NCBI GenBank assembly: GCA_021153265.1
Contig: JAGKTU010000004.1
Span: 1-42,622, forward strand
DNA: 42,622 nucleotides
Source: Clostridia bacterium
GTDB lineage: Bacteria; Bacillota; Clostridia; Oscillospirales; Oscillospiraceae
Direction: 5' to 3'
Shown in pieces: positions 1-7,820 of the stretch (positions are counted from its first letter, which is position 1; each line of letters begins with the position of its first letter). The notes below the pieces were generated by a model, which saw only the letters and a list, made by a program, of their open reading frames with translations, searched no databases and was not told the origin of the DNA. A program made the position numbers and the translations under genes.

Positions 1-2
1 AG

Positions 3-935
3 TTTTACATCTTCGGCGGCAGGGACGAAAGCTCTGCAAGCCTGATTCAGGGCATTACCTTTGCCGGAATTCTGCTGGACGAGGTGGCGCTGATGCCCAG
101 AAGCTTTGTGGATCAGGCATGCGCCCGGTGCTCGGTGGCGGGGAGCAGGTTGTGGTTCAACTGTAACCCGGAAGGGCCGAATCACTGGTTCTACAAGACC
201 TGGATATTGGAGGCGGAGAAGAGGAAATGCCTGCGGCTGCACTTTACCATGGAGGACAACCCGTCGCTGACGGAGGATATCCGGGAACGGTACCGGCGGC
301 TGTACACAGGGGTTTTCTATCGGCGCTACATTCTGGGGCAATGGGCCCAGGCGGAGGGAAGAGTGTACGATTTCTTTGGCCCTGAGATGGTGGCGGATGT
401 GCCAAGAGGACAGTTCGAGAAGTGGTATGTTTCCTGCGACTATGGAACGGTGAATCCCACGTCCATGGGGCTGTGGGGGAAGATGGGTGGAAGCTGGTAC
501 CGGGTGAAAGAGTTCTATTTTAACTCCCGGGAGGAACAAAGGCAGATGACCGACGAGGAATATGCTGGGGAACTGAAAAAACTGGTGGGGGATCGGAATG
601 TTACGGCGGTGATCGTGGATCCGTCGGCGGCAAGCTTTATGGAAGTGCTGCGGCGGAAGGGCTGGCGGGTGCAGAAGGCGGTCAACGATGTGCTTTCCGG
701 AATCCGGCTGACTTCGGACTGCTTAAAGGATGGCAGGATCGTGATCTGCCAAGGCTGCGAAGACTGCATAAGGGAGATGGACGAGTATGTGTGGGATCTG
801 TCCGCCGGGGCGAAAGACCGGGTGAAAAAGGAACATGACCATGCCATGGACGACATGCGGTATTTTGTGTCCACGGTGCTGGGTAGGCAGCAGGGGACGG
901 AATTTGTCGCCTGCGCGGTGGCGCGGAAAAAATGA
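3..935 (+). CDS. Phage terminase large subunit, C-terminal part (5' end outside window)
   Basis: The frame is open from base 3, so the start lies upstream of the window. The visible part holds the end of the ATPase domain, with a Walker B-like GILLDEVALMP, then the RNase H-like nuclease domain with acidic residues in YVSCDYGTVNP, AVIVDPSAASF and HAMDDMRYF near the C terminus. This order is typical of the PBSX/Terminase_3-6 type large subunit, which pumps DNA into the prohead and cuts concatemers. Its stop overlaps a potential ATG of the next gene, indicating tight operon packing. The family call is firm; the exact subfamily is inferred. Confidence 0.9.
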   Translation, partial: FYIFGGRDESSASLIQGITFAGILLDEVALMPRSFVDQACARCSVAGSRLWFNCNPEGPNHWFYKTWILEAEKRKCLRLHFTMEDNPSLTEDIRERYRRLYTGVFYRRYILGQWAQAEGRVYDFFGPEMVADVPRGQFEKWYVSCDYGTVNPTSMGLWGKMGGSWYRVKEFYFNSREEQRQMTDEEYAGELKKLVGDRNVTAVIVDPSAASFMEVLRRKGWRVQKAVNDVLSGIRLTSDCLKDGRIVICQGCEDCIREMDEYVWDLSAGAKDRVKKEHDHAMDDMRYFVSTVLGRQQGTEFVACAVARKK

Positions 936-949
936 AAGGAGTGGAAATT

Positions 950-2098
950 ATGAAGTGGAAACGAAAAGAAAAAACGGATGTGGCGGCAGTTTGCCAGCTG
1001 AGAGGCGGAAATGTCCATCCCTTTGGGGCGCTGAAATCCTTTACGCCTCTTGGGGGCGGCGAGGAGCGGATGTACCGGGAACTGCGGGAGGCGGTGCCGG
1101 TGCTGGATGCGGCGGTGGGGAAACTGATCCGATTGTCCGGCGGGTTTGAGGTGGTATGCCGGGATAAAAACGCCCAGAAACGGCTGGAGGAGTTTCTGAG
1201 AACCGTTCCCTGCGGAAGAGGGCAGGTGGGCATCGACAGCTTCCTGACCGGGTATCTGGACAGTCTGCTGACCTGTGGCCGGGCTGTGGGTGAAATGGTG
1301 GTGGCAGGCGGCAAGCTCCGGGCGGTATGCTGGGGCGATGTGGCGGCGCTGGAGGTGCAGGAGGGGAATGATATTCTGGACACCGTGCTGTGCGGCATGG
1401 ATGAGAAGGGCCGGATGCGGCCGCTGCCGTACCCCCATCTGCTGCTGTTCTCCACCCTCAATCCGGAGCCGGCACACCCTTATGGCGTAAGCATTTTCCG
1501 GGGGATGCCGTTTCTGGCAGATATTCTGATGAAAATTTACACTGCCATCGGCACCAACTGGGAACGGGCCGGGAATGTTCGCTACAGCGTCATTTGCAAG
1601 GGCGCGGAGAATATGGACCCTGCGGTGATCCAGGAACGGGGCAGACAGGTGGCAAGTGAATGGTCCAGAGCCATGGAAGACGGGAAGAACGGCACGGTGC
1701 GGGATTTTGTGGCTGTGGGGGATGTGGAGATCAAGGTCATCGGCGGTGAGATGCCCATTCTGGATTCGGCGGTGCCGGTGCGGCAGATCTTAGAACAGCT
1801 TGTGGCGAAGACCGGGCTGCCGCCGTTCCTCCTTGGCTTGAACTGGAGCACCACCGAGCGTATGAGTACCCAGCAGGCAGACCTTTTGACCAGCGAACTG
1901 TGGGCGCTGCGCAGAACTGTGGAGCCGATGCTGTATCGGGTGTGCCGGACGTTCCTTTCGCTGGAGGGCCTGGATAACCGGGTTGAGATCCAATGGAACG
2001 ACATCAGTCTGCAGGACATTACCGAGCAGGCGAAGGCGGATCTGTACCATGCACAGGCGGAAAAGTACCGGGCAGAGGCTGGAAAAGAATCAACTTAA
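950..2098 (+). CDS. Phage portal protein
   Basis: A 382-residue protein placed between terminase and prohead protease, the standard portal position. The portal forms the dodecameric ring at one capsid vertex through which DNA enters. Visible features include a mixed alpha/beta body, the segment LPPFLLGLNWSTTERM and a charged helical C terminus ending in QAKADLYHAQAEKYRAEA, which resembles portal clip/crown tails. An ATG at 932 overlaps the terminase stop, but the ATG at 950 has AAAGGAG at 935-941 with an 8-base spacing, so 950 is chosen. The function rests on position and general resemblance, not on a catalytic motif. Confidence 0.82.
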   Translation: MKWKRKEKTDVAAVCQLRGGNVHPFGALKSFTPLGGGEERMYRELREAVPVLDAAVGKLIRLSGGFEVVCRDKNAQKRLEEFLRTVPCGRGQVGIDSFLTGYLDSLLTCGRAVGEMVVAGGKLRAVCWGDVAALEVQEGNDILDTVLCGMDEKGRMRPLPYPHLLLFSTLNPEPAHPYGVSIFRGMPFLADILMKIYTAIGTNWERAGNVRYSVICKGAENMDPAVIQERGRQVASEWSRAMEDGKNGTVRDFVAVGDVEIKVIGGEMPILDSAVPVRQILEQLVAKTGLPPFLLGLNWSTTERMSTQQADLLTSELWALRRTVEPMLYRVCRTFLSLEGLDNRVEIQWNDISLQDITEQAKADLYHAQAEKYRAEAGKEST

Positions 2099-2110
2099 GG
2101 AGGTAACGTT

Positions 2111-3004
2111 ATGCAGGTTCAAAAGGAAACGGAAGTACAAAGCAGTGGGATGCCCACGGCGGTGCAGCTGGCGGCCATCAATGCCCAGGCGAAAGCCGAA
2201 CTGACAGGGGAGCAGGTGTATGTATTCTCCCTGCGGCTGTGCGACGATCAGGTGGATCGGGATCACGAGCGGTTTGATACCGCAGCTTTGCCACAACTGG
2301 CGAAGCTGTTCATCGGGAAGACCGGGATCGTCGACCACAAGTGGAGCAGTGATGCACAGGTGGCACGGATCTTCGCCGCGGAGGTGGTGAAGGAGGAAAA
2401 TGTCAGCTTTATCAAGGCATGGGCATACATCCGGCGGGGTGGTCGGGCTGATGAGGTGATCGCGGACATTGAGGCCGGGATCAAGAAGGAAGTATCCGTA
2501 GGCTGCGCCATGGGGTTTGCCATGTGTTCCATCTGCGGCGGCGAGTATGGTAATTGCGGCCATCAGAAGGGCGAATATTACGACGGGCAGCTGTGCTGCG
2601 CGGTGCTGAAAGAGCCTATGGATGCCTATGAATTCTCCTTTGTGGCGGTGCCGGCACAGCGAAATGCTGGGGTGCTGAAGGGATTCGGCAATCAGCGGTG
2701 CTTAAAGGAACTGGCGGAGGAATTTGGTGCGCAGGCAGAGTACCGGCAGCTGTGCAAGATGTCTCAGCTGGGACTGCAGTACCGCAAGGAACTGGAAAAT
2801 GGGGTGGTGCGGCTGTGTCTGGCTCTGGATCTGGGTGCGGAGAAGGATGTGCTGCAGAATGTGGTGGAAAAGGCGGCTGCGGAGGACCTGATGAAGCTGA
2901 AAGGGGCGCTGGAGGAGAAATTCAACCAGCAGATGCCCGTGGTGACCCAGCTGGGTGGCTGCGGCGGCTGGGATGAGGAGATCGAGAGTGGGTTCTTGAT
3001 CTGA
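2111..3004 (+). CDS. Prohead maturation protease with an internal cysteine knuckle and scaffold-like tail
   Basis: A 297-residue protein preceding the capsid gene. Residues 35-190 look like an HK97-type (U35/S78-like) prohead protease: His76 in IVDHKWSS, Ser129 in KKEVSVGCAMG, and the closing strand EFSFVAVPAQRNAGVLKG. Between the serine motif and that strand lies CSIC...GNCGH (Cys139, Cys142, Cys149, His151), which could bind zinc. After about residue 195 the protein becomes helical and charged, like a scaffolding region that is cut away during maturation. AAGGAGG at 2097-2103 supports the ATG at 2111. Protease identity is inferred from motif order and gene position. Confidence 0.75.
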   Translation: MQVQKETEVQSSGMPTAVQLAAINAQAKAELTGEQVYVFSLRLCDDQVDRDHERFDTAALPQLAKLFIGKTGIVDHKWSSDAQVARIFAAEVVKEENVSFIKAWAYIRRGGRADEVIADIEAGIKKEVSVGCAMGFAMCSICGGEYGNCGHQKGEYYDGQLCCAVLKEPMDAYEFSFVAVPAQRNAGVLKGFGNQRCLKELAEEFGAQAEYRQLCKMSQLGLQYRKELENGVVRLCLALDLGAEKDVLQNVVEKAAAEDLMKLKGALEEKFNQQMPVVTQLGGCGGWDEEIESGFLI

Positions 3005-3032
3005 AATATTCCGAAACCCGTGTCAATCGGAC

Positions 3033-3054
3033 GGGGCGTCGAGGGCGCCGCCCC
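3033..3054. repeat. GC-rich stem-loop between protease and capsid genes
   Basis: GGGGCG at 3033-3038 pairs with CGCCCC at 3049-3054 around a 10-base loop that contains the self-complementary GGCGCC. No T-run follows directly, so it is not a typical terminator. It could be an mRNA-stabilising or processing hairpin raising capsid expression, or a copy of a dispersed REP-like element. Confidence 0.5.
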
Positions 3055-3123
3055 CTACAATTTTAGGTTTTGCCGGGATACCGGTGGCCATATATTTTAA
3101 AAATTTTTAGGAGGAAATGTAAA

Positions 3124-4149
3124 ATGGGTTATGATAATCTGCGACTGGAAAAGGGTATGTATCGGCAGGCGGGGAAGAGTTTTTCCCAGGTTCTGGAGTC
3201 TCTGGACCCCAGTGAAAACTATCGGGGTACGGCACTGGAGGGTACCGATGCGTTCCAGCGTCAGCTGAAGCGCTTCGGTATTCGTGCCAAGGGTGCCGGC
3301 TCTTCTCCCGTGGAGAAGTTCTTCAGCACGGCCGATTCCGCGGTGCTGTTCCCCGAGTACATCGCTCGGACTGTGCGTCAGGGTATGGAGGACAATGACA
3401 TCCTGCCCCAGATCGTGGCAACCACCACCGTCATCGATTCTATGGACTACCGCTCCATCTACTCCAATGCCACCGAGGAGGATCTGCGCGCCGAGGCTGT
3501 GGCTGAGGGCGAGGCCATCCCCGAGACCACTGTCAAGACCAAGAACAATCTGATCAAGCTGTCCAAGCGGGGCAGAATGCTGGTGGCATCTTATGAGTCC
3601 CTGCGGTTCCAGAAGCTGGATCTGTTCGGTGTCATGCTGCGCCAGATCGGCGCCTACATCCAGAAGCAGCTGGTTGCGGATGCGGTTCAGGTGCTGATCG
3701 AGGGCGACGGCAACGAGAATCCTGCCACTCAGTACAGCGTTGGTACCAGCCCCATTTCCGGAACTGCCGGCACTCTGGGCTATGAGCAGCTGGTGGATTT
3801 CTGGAGCCAGTTTGATCCTTATGCCATGAACTGCATCCTGTGCAACAACGCAACCATGACCAAGATGCTGAAGATTCCCGAACTGCAGAATCCTCTGACC
3901 GGTCTGAATTTCCAGGGCGCAGGCAAATTTGACACCCCTCTGGGTGCGCAGCTCCATCGTACCGGTGCGGTTGCCGACAATGTGATCGTGGGTCTGGATA
4001 AGCGTTTCGCGCTGGAGCTGGTTCGCGCCGGGGATGTGCTGGTGGAGCATGACAAGCTCATCGACCGCCAGCTGGAGCGCGCTGCCATCTCCACCATCTG
4101 CGGTTTCGGCAAGATCTGTGACGGTGCTGCCGCCGTTCTGAACGTATGA
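3124..4149 (+). CDS. Major capsid protein (HK97 fold)
   Basis: A 341-residue protein after the maturation protease. AGGAGG at 3109-3114 sits 9 bases before the ATG at 3124; an upstream in-frame ATG at 3070 lacks such a site. The region around residues 60-150 (SPVEKFFSTADSAVLFPEYI, then EGEAIPETTVKTKNNLIKLSKRG) is typical of HK97-like capsid proteins: an N-terminal arm and E-loop followed by the P-domain spine helix. The C-terminal half has the A-domain pattern ending in a strand that precedes the terminal helix. Codons are more C-ending than in neighbouring phage genes, fitting high expression. It builds the icosahedral shell. Confidence 0.88.
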   Translation: MGYDNLRLEKGMYRQAGKSFSQVLESLDPSENYRGTALEGTDAFQRQLKRFGIRAKGAGSSPVEKFFSTADSAVLFPEYIARTVRQGMEDNDILPQIVATTTVIDSMDYRSIYSNATEEDLRAEAVAEGEAIPETTVKTKNNLIKLSKRGRMLVASYESLRFQKLDLFGVMLRQIGAYIQKQLVADAVQVLIEGDGNENPATQYSVGTSPISGTAGTLGYEQLVDFWSQFDPYAMNCILCNNATMTKMLKIPELQNPLTGLNFQGAGKFDTPLGAQLHRTGAVADNVIVGLDKRFALELVRAGDVLVEHDKLIDRQLERAAISTICGFGKICDGAAAVLNV

Positions 4150-4502
4150 CGCTGAAGGAACAGGTTTTTGCTCAGGCTGCCCTGCTTGCAGGGCAGCTTG
4201 AGGGCAGCCGACTGGAGATGCTGGATGTATTATGCACCGCATCGGTGGCATCCCTGACGGCTCGGCTGCGGCCGGGGCTGACTCCGGAGGACTGCAAGGC
4301 GGATTTTGTGGCGGCTGCCAGTCTGTATGCACTGGCGGCGCTGAACGAGGTGGGGGACACCGACCGGCTGGAGGAGATTTCTGCCGGTGATCTGACCCTG
4401 CGCAAAAGCAGCGCCGATGCGGCGGCGAACTGCCTGAGAAATCAGGCGGAAATTATGATCGTACCGTATCTGAAGGATCGGTTCAGTTTCCGGGGGGTAT
4501 GA
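4146..4502 (+). CDS. Head-tail connector / DNA packaging adaptor
   Basis: A 118-residue, mostly helical protein. Its ATG overlaps the capsid stop (ATGA, 4146-4149), suggesting translational coupling. Small helical proteins at this position are gp6/gp15-like adaptors that bind beneath the portal after packaging. The helices LTPEDCKADFVAAASLYALAA and ADAAANCLRNQAEIMIVPYL fit that fold. No catalytic motif is expected. The call relies on position, size and predicted helicity. Confidence 0.65.
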   Translation: MTLKEQVFAQAALLAGQLEGSRLEMLDVLCTASVASLTARLRPGLTPEDCKADFVAAASLYALAALNEVGDTDRLEEISAGDLTLRKSSADAAANCLRNQAEIMIVPYLKDRFSFRGV

Positions 4503-4503
4503 T

Positions 4504-4842
4504 ATGCGCGCCATGGTGGACAAGATCCTGCGGCAGTATGGCGTGGGCATGATGCTGACCGGGACGGATGGCACGCGGAAGATCTGGGGGCTGTTTCAGC
4601 CGGTGCGGTCCAAGAGTTTCCAGAATATGATCCATATGGAGCGGCCTCAGGGCATGGTGGAGCGTGGGCAGTATGTCTACATCGGCCGTGTGGAGGACGA
4701 TGTCCGGGAGGGTGACTGCTTGGATGTAGAGGGCAAAAAGTACACTGTGCAGCGCATTGAGCCTTACTACTACGGTGGTGATGCTGTGTACCTGTGGGGA
4801 TTGTGCGCCCAGAAAGGCGGGGAGGAAGCATGGGAATCTTAG
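4504..4842 (+). CDS. Head closure / stopper protein
   Basis: A 112-residue protein, probably beta-rich (for example GQYVYIGRVEDDVREGD and KKYTVQRIEPYYYGGD), directly after the adaptor gene and beginning two bases after its stop. This matches SPP1 gp16 / HK97 gp7-like stoppers that seal the portal channel and dock the tail. It overlaps the following gene by 13 bases. The role comes from gene order and the short beta-barrel-like pattern; no diagnostic motif is recognised. Confidence 0.6.
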   Translation: MRAMVDKILRQYGVGMMLTGTDGTRKIWGLFQPVRSKSFQNMIHMERPQGMVERGQYVYIGRVEDDVREGDCLDVEGKKYTVQRIEPYYYGGDAVYLWGLCAQKGGEEAWES

Positions 4843-5525
4843 AACGGGTACTACTGAGGCTGCGGGAGGCAGGATTTCCGGCGAAGCGCGCCTACTCCGG
4901 GCAAAAACATACCACCGTCACCGAGCCGGTGGCGACGGTACATATCGGAAAGGTGGACAGGGGCGCATACCAGCTTACCGTGGCGGTGAGCATCCTCTGT
5001 CCTGCCGGTATGGGCGGCACGGCCTGCGAGGAAGCAGGGCTTCGGGCAGTGGAGGCACTCCATGAGGATGGGGCGGTATGCACCATGCAGGGGTGCAGGT
5101 ATGACGGTTTGACCAGAACCTTTTCCGTAGATATTCAGGCGGTGTACACCACCATGGTCACCGGGGAAGAGGAGCAGGAAGCACCAGGGTTCTGCGTGAG
5201 CATCAACGGAGAACCGCTGCCTTACGCGGTGGAGTTTACGTCGGAGGAGCAGCACAAGCATGAACCGCGTTATGCTATGGGAGAACGGGAGCCGAAAAGC
5301 ATCAGCTTTGGCAGCGGCAGGTGGGACATTTGCCTTGTGGAACGGATCCCATTCGAGGGAGAAGATGCTGCGGAACAGACCGGGCTTTTTTCGATCCAAG
5401 TCACCGGGATGCATGGCAGTGAAAACTACCGGGAGTGTGTATGGACTTCGGTGAAAAGGGAGTTTACCCGGCAGGGACGCGTATGCACCCGGAGGGGAAT
5501 CGCACTGCGCCGGGAGGTGAAGTGA
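4830..5525 (+). CDS. Probable tail-completion protein with an extra C-terminal domain
   Basis: A 231-residue protein. GGAGG at 4821-4825 points to the ATG at 4830; an in-frame upstream ATG at 4794 lies deep within the previous gene. Residues 1-110 look like a tail terminator or completion protein (LERVLLRLREAGFPAKRAY, then alternating strands). The remaining 120 residues, including SFGSGRWDICLVERIPF and a basic end VKREFTRQGRVCTRRGIALR, are not recognised and make the protein longer than usual terminators. It overlaps the previous gene and is separated from the next by one base. Function is inferred from position. Confidence 0.5.
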   Translation: MGILERVLLRLREAGFPAKRAYSGQKHTTVTEPVATVHIGKVDRGAYQLTVAVSILCPAGMGGTACEEAGLRAVEALHEDGAVCTMQGCRYDGLTRTFSVDIQAVYTTMVTGEEEQEAPGFCVSINGEPLPYAVEFTSEEQHKHEPRYAMGEREPKSISFGSGRWDICLVERIPFEGEDAAEQTGLFSIQVTGMHGSENYRECVWTSVKREFTRQGRVCTRRGIALRREVK

Positions 5526-5526
5526 G

Positions 5527-5892
5527 ATGCAGAAAATGTCCTATAAGGGATGGGCTTGGCCGGAAAACCCCGAAAAGTATGAGGAATTCTATCAGTGTGA
5601 GCCTGTGTACACCAAGAACAGCCAGAAAGTCTGGGTGTTTCGGGGCATGGGCCCCCGGAAACTGACGATCAAGGGCGAAGGGGTGTTCTGCGGAAAGGAT
5701 GCATTTTCGGATTTTAAGGCGCTGTCGGCACTCTTTTACAATGAGGGCAGCGGAGAATTGATCCATCCGGTTTGGGGATCGATTCAGGCTTATTTTACGG
5801 AGCTGGAGATGACCCAGGAACCGAAGGAAAATGAGATCGCATACCGGTTTACATTCCAGCAGGCGGATCTCAATGATGCGATCCCGAAATAA
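5527..5892 (+). CDS. Small phage protein resembling the N-terminal domain of DNA-circularisation/tail proteins
   Basis: A 121-residue protein, last of the phage block. GGGAGG at 5512-5517 supports the ATG at 5527. The pattern GEGVFCGKDAFSDFKALSAL, then HPVWGSIQAYFTELEM, then AYRFTFQQAD resembles the short DNA_circ_N-like or XkdP-adjacent tail proteins of Mu/PBSX-type phages, recalled from family knowledge. It is far shorter than full circularisation proteins, and it is the only gene here that hints at a tail module. The frame is intact and closes just before a terminator. The function is not established. Confidence 0.5.
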   Translation: MQKMSYKGWAWPENPEKYEEFYQCEPVYTKNSQKVWVFRGMGPRKLTIKGEGVFCGKDAFSDFKALSALFYNEGSGELIHPVWGSIQAYFTELEMTQEPKENEIAYRFTFQQADLNDAIPK

Positions 5893-5896
5893 GGGA

Positions 5897-5927
5897 AAAG
5901 GGTGCGTCCATTTTGGATGCACCCTTT
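5897..5927 (+). terminator. Rho-independent terminator ending the phage block
   Basis: AAAGGGTGCGTCCA (5897-5910) pairs with TGGATGCACCCTTT (5914-5927), 14 pairs with one G-U wobble and a 3-base loop. It closes the phage operon five bases after its last stop codon. Confidence 0.85.
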
Positions 5928-5948
5928 GTGCTGCTATGCAAGAAATGA

Positions 5949-5977
5949 TTGCATATTTTGGAAAAATGAAATATAAT
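5949..5977 (+). promoter_or_regulatory. SigA-type promoter for the LRR lipoprotein gene
   Basis: TTGCAT (5949-5954) and TATAAT (5972-5977) are separated by 17 bases and lie 33 bases before the ATG at 6011. The promoter follows the phage terminator, so the lipoprotein is a separate transcription unit. Confidence 0.7.
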
Positions 5978-6010
5978 GGGAGCAGAAAATCCGTGAAAGG
6001 AGTTTTTGCT

Positions 6011-7366
6011 ATGAGAAAATATCTGCTTGCGACAATTCTTGTGTTGCTGATGCTGCTGTCGGCGTGCACGAAAGATCAGGCGCCGGCCGGGGCGGGGATC
6101 GAGACGACACCTGTGACGGTGGACATCGGCGGTACCGTTCTGGAACCCGATGTTACTGCGCTGGATCTGCAGAATATGGAATATGATCTGGATAAGCTGC
6201 TGGAAGCTGCACCGGAACTGAAAGGGGTTGCCGAAATCGAACTGGGCGCTACCACATTGCCCTATGAGAAGGTGGAGGCGATTCGTGGGGCATTCCCCAA
6301 TGCGCAGCTGAACTACAGCATTGCGCTGTTCGGCCAGACGGTGGAGCAGGACGTTCAAAGTCTGGATCTGGCGCAGATGACCCCGGAACAGACGCAGGAA
6401 CTGTATGATGTGCTGCCGCTGATGCCCCAGCTGCAGGAGATCAACTTTGTGAAAGAGGATGGAAGCTGCGTTTACAGCATCGGGGAAATCGATCAGCTGG
6501 ATCAGCTTCGGGAAAGAGCCCCGGAGGTCAGCTTCCGGGTGAAGTTTGAACTGTTTGGACAGACGGTTTCCTCCGAAGATCAGAGGATCGAGTATTATTT
6601 AGTACCCATCGGCAACGAGGGCGAACCTCAGATCCGGGCGGTGCTGCCCTATCTGACGGCCTGCGAGTACTTCCTGCTGGATGGCTGCGGAATCGACAAC
6701 GAGGTCATGGATCAGCTTCGTACGGACTTCCCGGAAACGAAGATCGTGTGGCGCGTGTGGATCAGAGAACCGAACTACGATTCCCCCCGGATGATGCGTC
6801 GGGCCGGATTCCTGACCGATACTCACCGGATCCGCACTACGCTGGTCACGGACGAGAACTGCGAAGTGCTGAAATACTGCACGGAAGTGAAGTATGTAGA
6901 CTTTGGTCACAATCTGGAGATCTCTGACTTCTCCTTCCTTGGATATATGCCCGATCTGGAGGCTGCCATCATCGGTCTGACCAACTGCAACGATATTTCC
7001 ATGCTGGTAAACTGCAAAAAGCTGGAATATCTGGAGGTGTATGGAAGTCAGGTTACCGATTTGAGTCCTCTGGCTGAGTGTACAAGTCTGAAGCATCTGA
7101 ATATCAGCCGGATGCAGGTGGATGATATGACTTGCCTGTATGGTCTGGAGCTGGAGCGGCTCCGTGCGGTGGATACCAAGATCCCCAAGGCTCAGATCCA
7201 GGAGTATGCAGACCTTCATCCCGACTGCCAGATGCTGATGGAGGGCTGGGCGCCCCATGAAAATGGCTGGCGGTATGACGAAAAGGGCAACCGCGTGCCG
7301 CGCTACGAGCTGCTCAGAGAGCAGATGGAGTATGACATTGACCGTGAGGTCTACGATATCCAGTAA
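6011..7366 (+). CDS. Leucine-rich-repeat lipoprotein
   Basis: A 451-residue secreted protein. AAAGGAG at 5996-6002 supports the ATG at 6011. The signal peptide ends in a lipobox LSAC with Cys19, so the mature protein should be anchored on the outer face of the membrane. The body has degenerate leucine-rich repeats: early copies around residues 50-200 (VTALDLQNMEYDLDKLLEA; VQSLDLAQMTPEQTQELYDV) and clearer ones around 290-390 (VKYVDFGHNLEISDFSFLGY; LEYLEVYGSQVTDLSPLAEC; LKHLNISRMQVDDMTCLYGL). The C-terminal 40 residues are charged. Such proteins bind protein or glycan partners; no partner is indicated here. It has its own promoter and terminator. Confidence 0.8.
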   Translation: MRKYLLATILVLLMLLSACTKDQAPAGAGIETTPVTVDIGGTVLEPDVTALDLQNMEYDLDKLLEAAPELKGVAEIELGATTLPYEKVEAIRGAFPNAQLNYSIALFGQTVEQDVQSLDLAQMTPEQTQELYDVLPLMPQLQEINFVKEDGSCVYSIGEIDQLDQLRERAPEVSFRVKFELFGQTVSSEDQRIEYYLVPIGNEGEPQIRAVLPYLTACEYFLLDGCGIDNEVMDQLRTDFPETKIVWRVWIREPNYDSPRMMRRAGFLTDTHRIRTTLVTDENCEVLKYCTEVKYVDFGHNLEISDFSFLGYMPDLEAAIIGLTNCNDISMLVNCKKLEYLEVYGSQVTDLSPLAECTSLKHLNISRMQVDDMTCLYGLELERLRAVDTKIPKAQIQEYADLHPDCQMLMEGWAPHENGWRYDEKGNRVPRYELLREQMEYDIDREVYDIQ

Positions 7367-7371
7367 ATGTG

Positions 7372-7408
7372 AAAACACCCTGTCCCGGAAAATGGGACAG
7401 GGTGTTTT
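7372..7408. terminator. Bidirectional terminator between converging genes
   Basis: AAAACACCCTGTCCC (7372-7386) pairs perfectly with GGGACAGGGTGTTTT (7394-7408), flanked by A and T runs. It serves the lipoprotein gene on the plus strand and iscR on the minus strand. Confidence 0.9.
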
Positions 7409-7816
7409 TTATTTATCTTTTAAAAGATCTGCCAGGGTGATGCCCTCGAAGAAGTCGTTGATCATCTTGTCCAAGCGCTCCCACATGGGCAGCGCGTTGC
7501 AGCACTCCGCCCGGGAACAGGCGGAAGCACCCTGCGTGGTGCAGGATACGGCGGTGAGGCCGCCCTCGGTCAGCTTTAGAATCGAGCCGATGGTATATTC
7601 CTCCGGGGGGCGGTTTAGGCGGTAGCCGCCGCCTTTGCCGTGGACGGCATCCACGAAACCGGCCTTGCTCAAGGTGGTCATGATGGACTCCAGATATTTC
7701 TGGGAAATGCCCTCGGCTTCGGCGATCTCTTTTAGGGGAATGTACTCATCCCGGCCCCGACGGGCGAAATGCACCATGACTCGCAGGGCGTAGCGACCCT
7801 TGGTGGATACGATCAT
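7409..7816 (-). CDS. iscR: Rrf2-family Fe-S regulator, IscR-like
   Basis: A 135-residue Rrf2 winged-helix repressor. The N terminus MIVSTKGRYALRVMVHFA and the wing segment GKGGGYRLNRPPEEYTIGSI are classical. Cysteines at 92, 100, 105 and 106 resemble the three-cysteine cluster-binding loop of IscR (92, 98, 104 in E. coli), so it probably carries a 2Fe-2S cluster, unlike cysteine-poor CymR. It is the third gene of the iscS-iscU-iscR operon, four bases after iscU. Two palindromes at the iscS promoter are its likely operators, giving feedback control of cluster assembly. Confidence 0.85.
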   Translation of the reverse strand: MIVSTKGRYALRVMVHFARRGRDEYIPLKEIAEAEGISQKYLESIMTTLSKAGFVDAVHGKGGGYRLNRPPEEYTIGSILKLTEGGLTAVSCTTQGASACSRAECCNALPMWERLDKMINDFFEGITLADLLKDK

Positions 7817-7820
7817 AGCT

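Larger units (their letters stand above)
3..5892 (+). mobile_element. Phage-derived head and DNA-packaging module (left end outside window)
   Basis: Eight consecutive plus-strand genes, tightly spaced or overlapping by a few bases, encode terminase, portal, prohead protease, major capsid and four connector or tail-completion type proteins. All frames are open. The block ends at a strong terminator at 5897 and is followed by a host-type promoter and lipoprotein gene. No tail tube, tape measure, baseplate, fibre, holin, endolysin or integrase is seen downstream, where siphophage or myophage tail genes normally lie. It may be a prophage remnant, a capsid-forming satellite, or a domesticated particle. 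The upstream part is outside the window. Confidence 0.85.
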
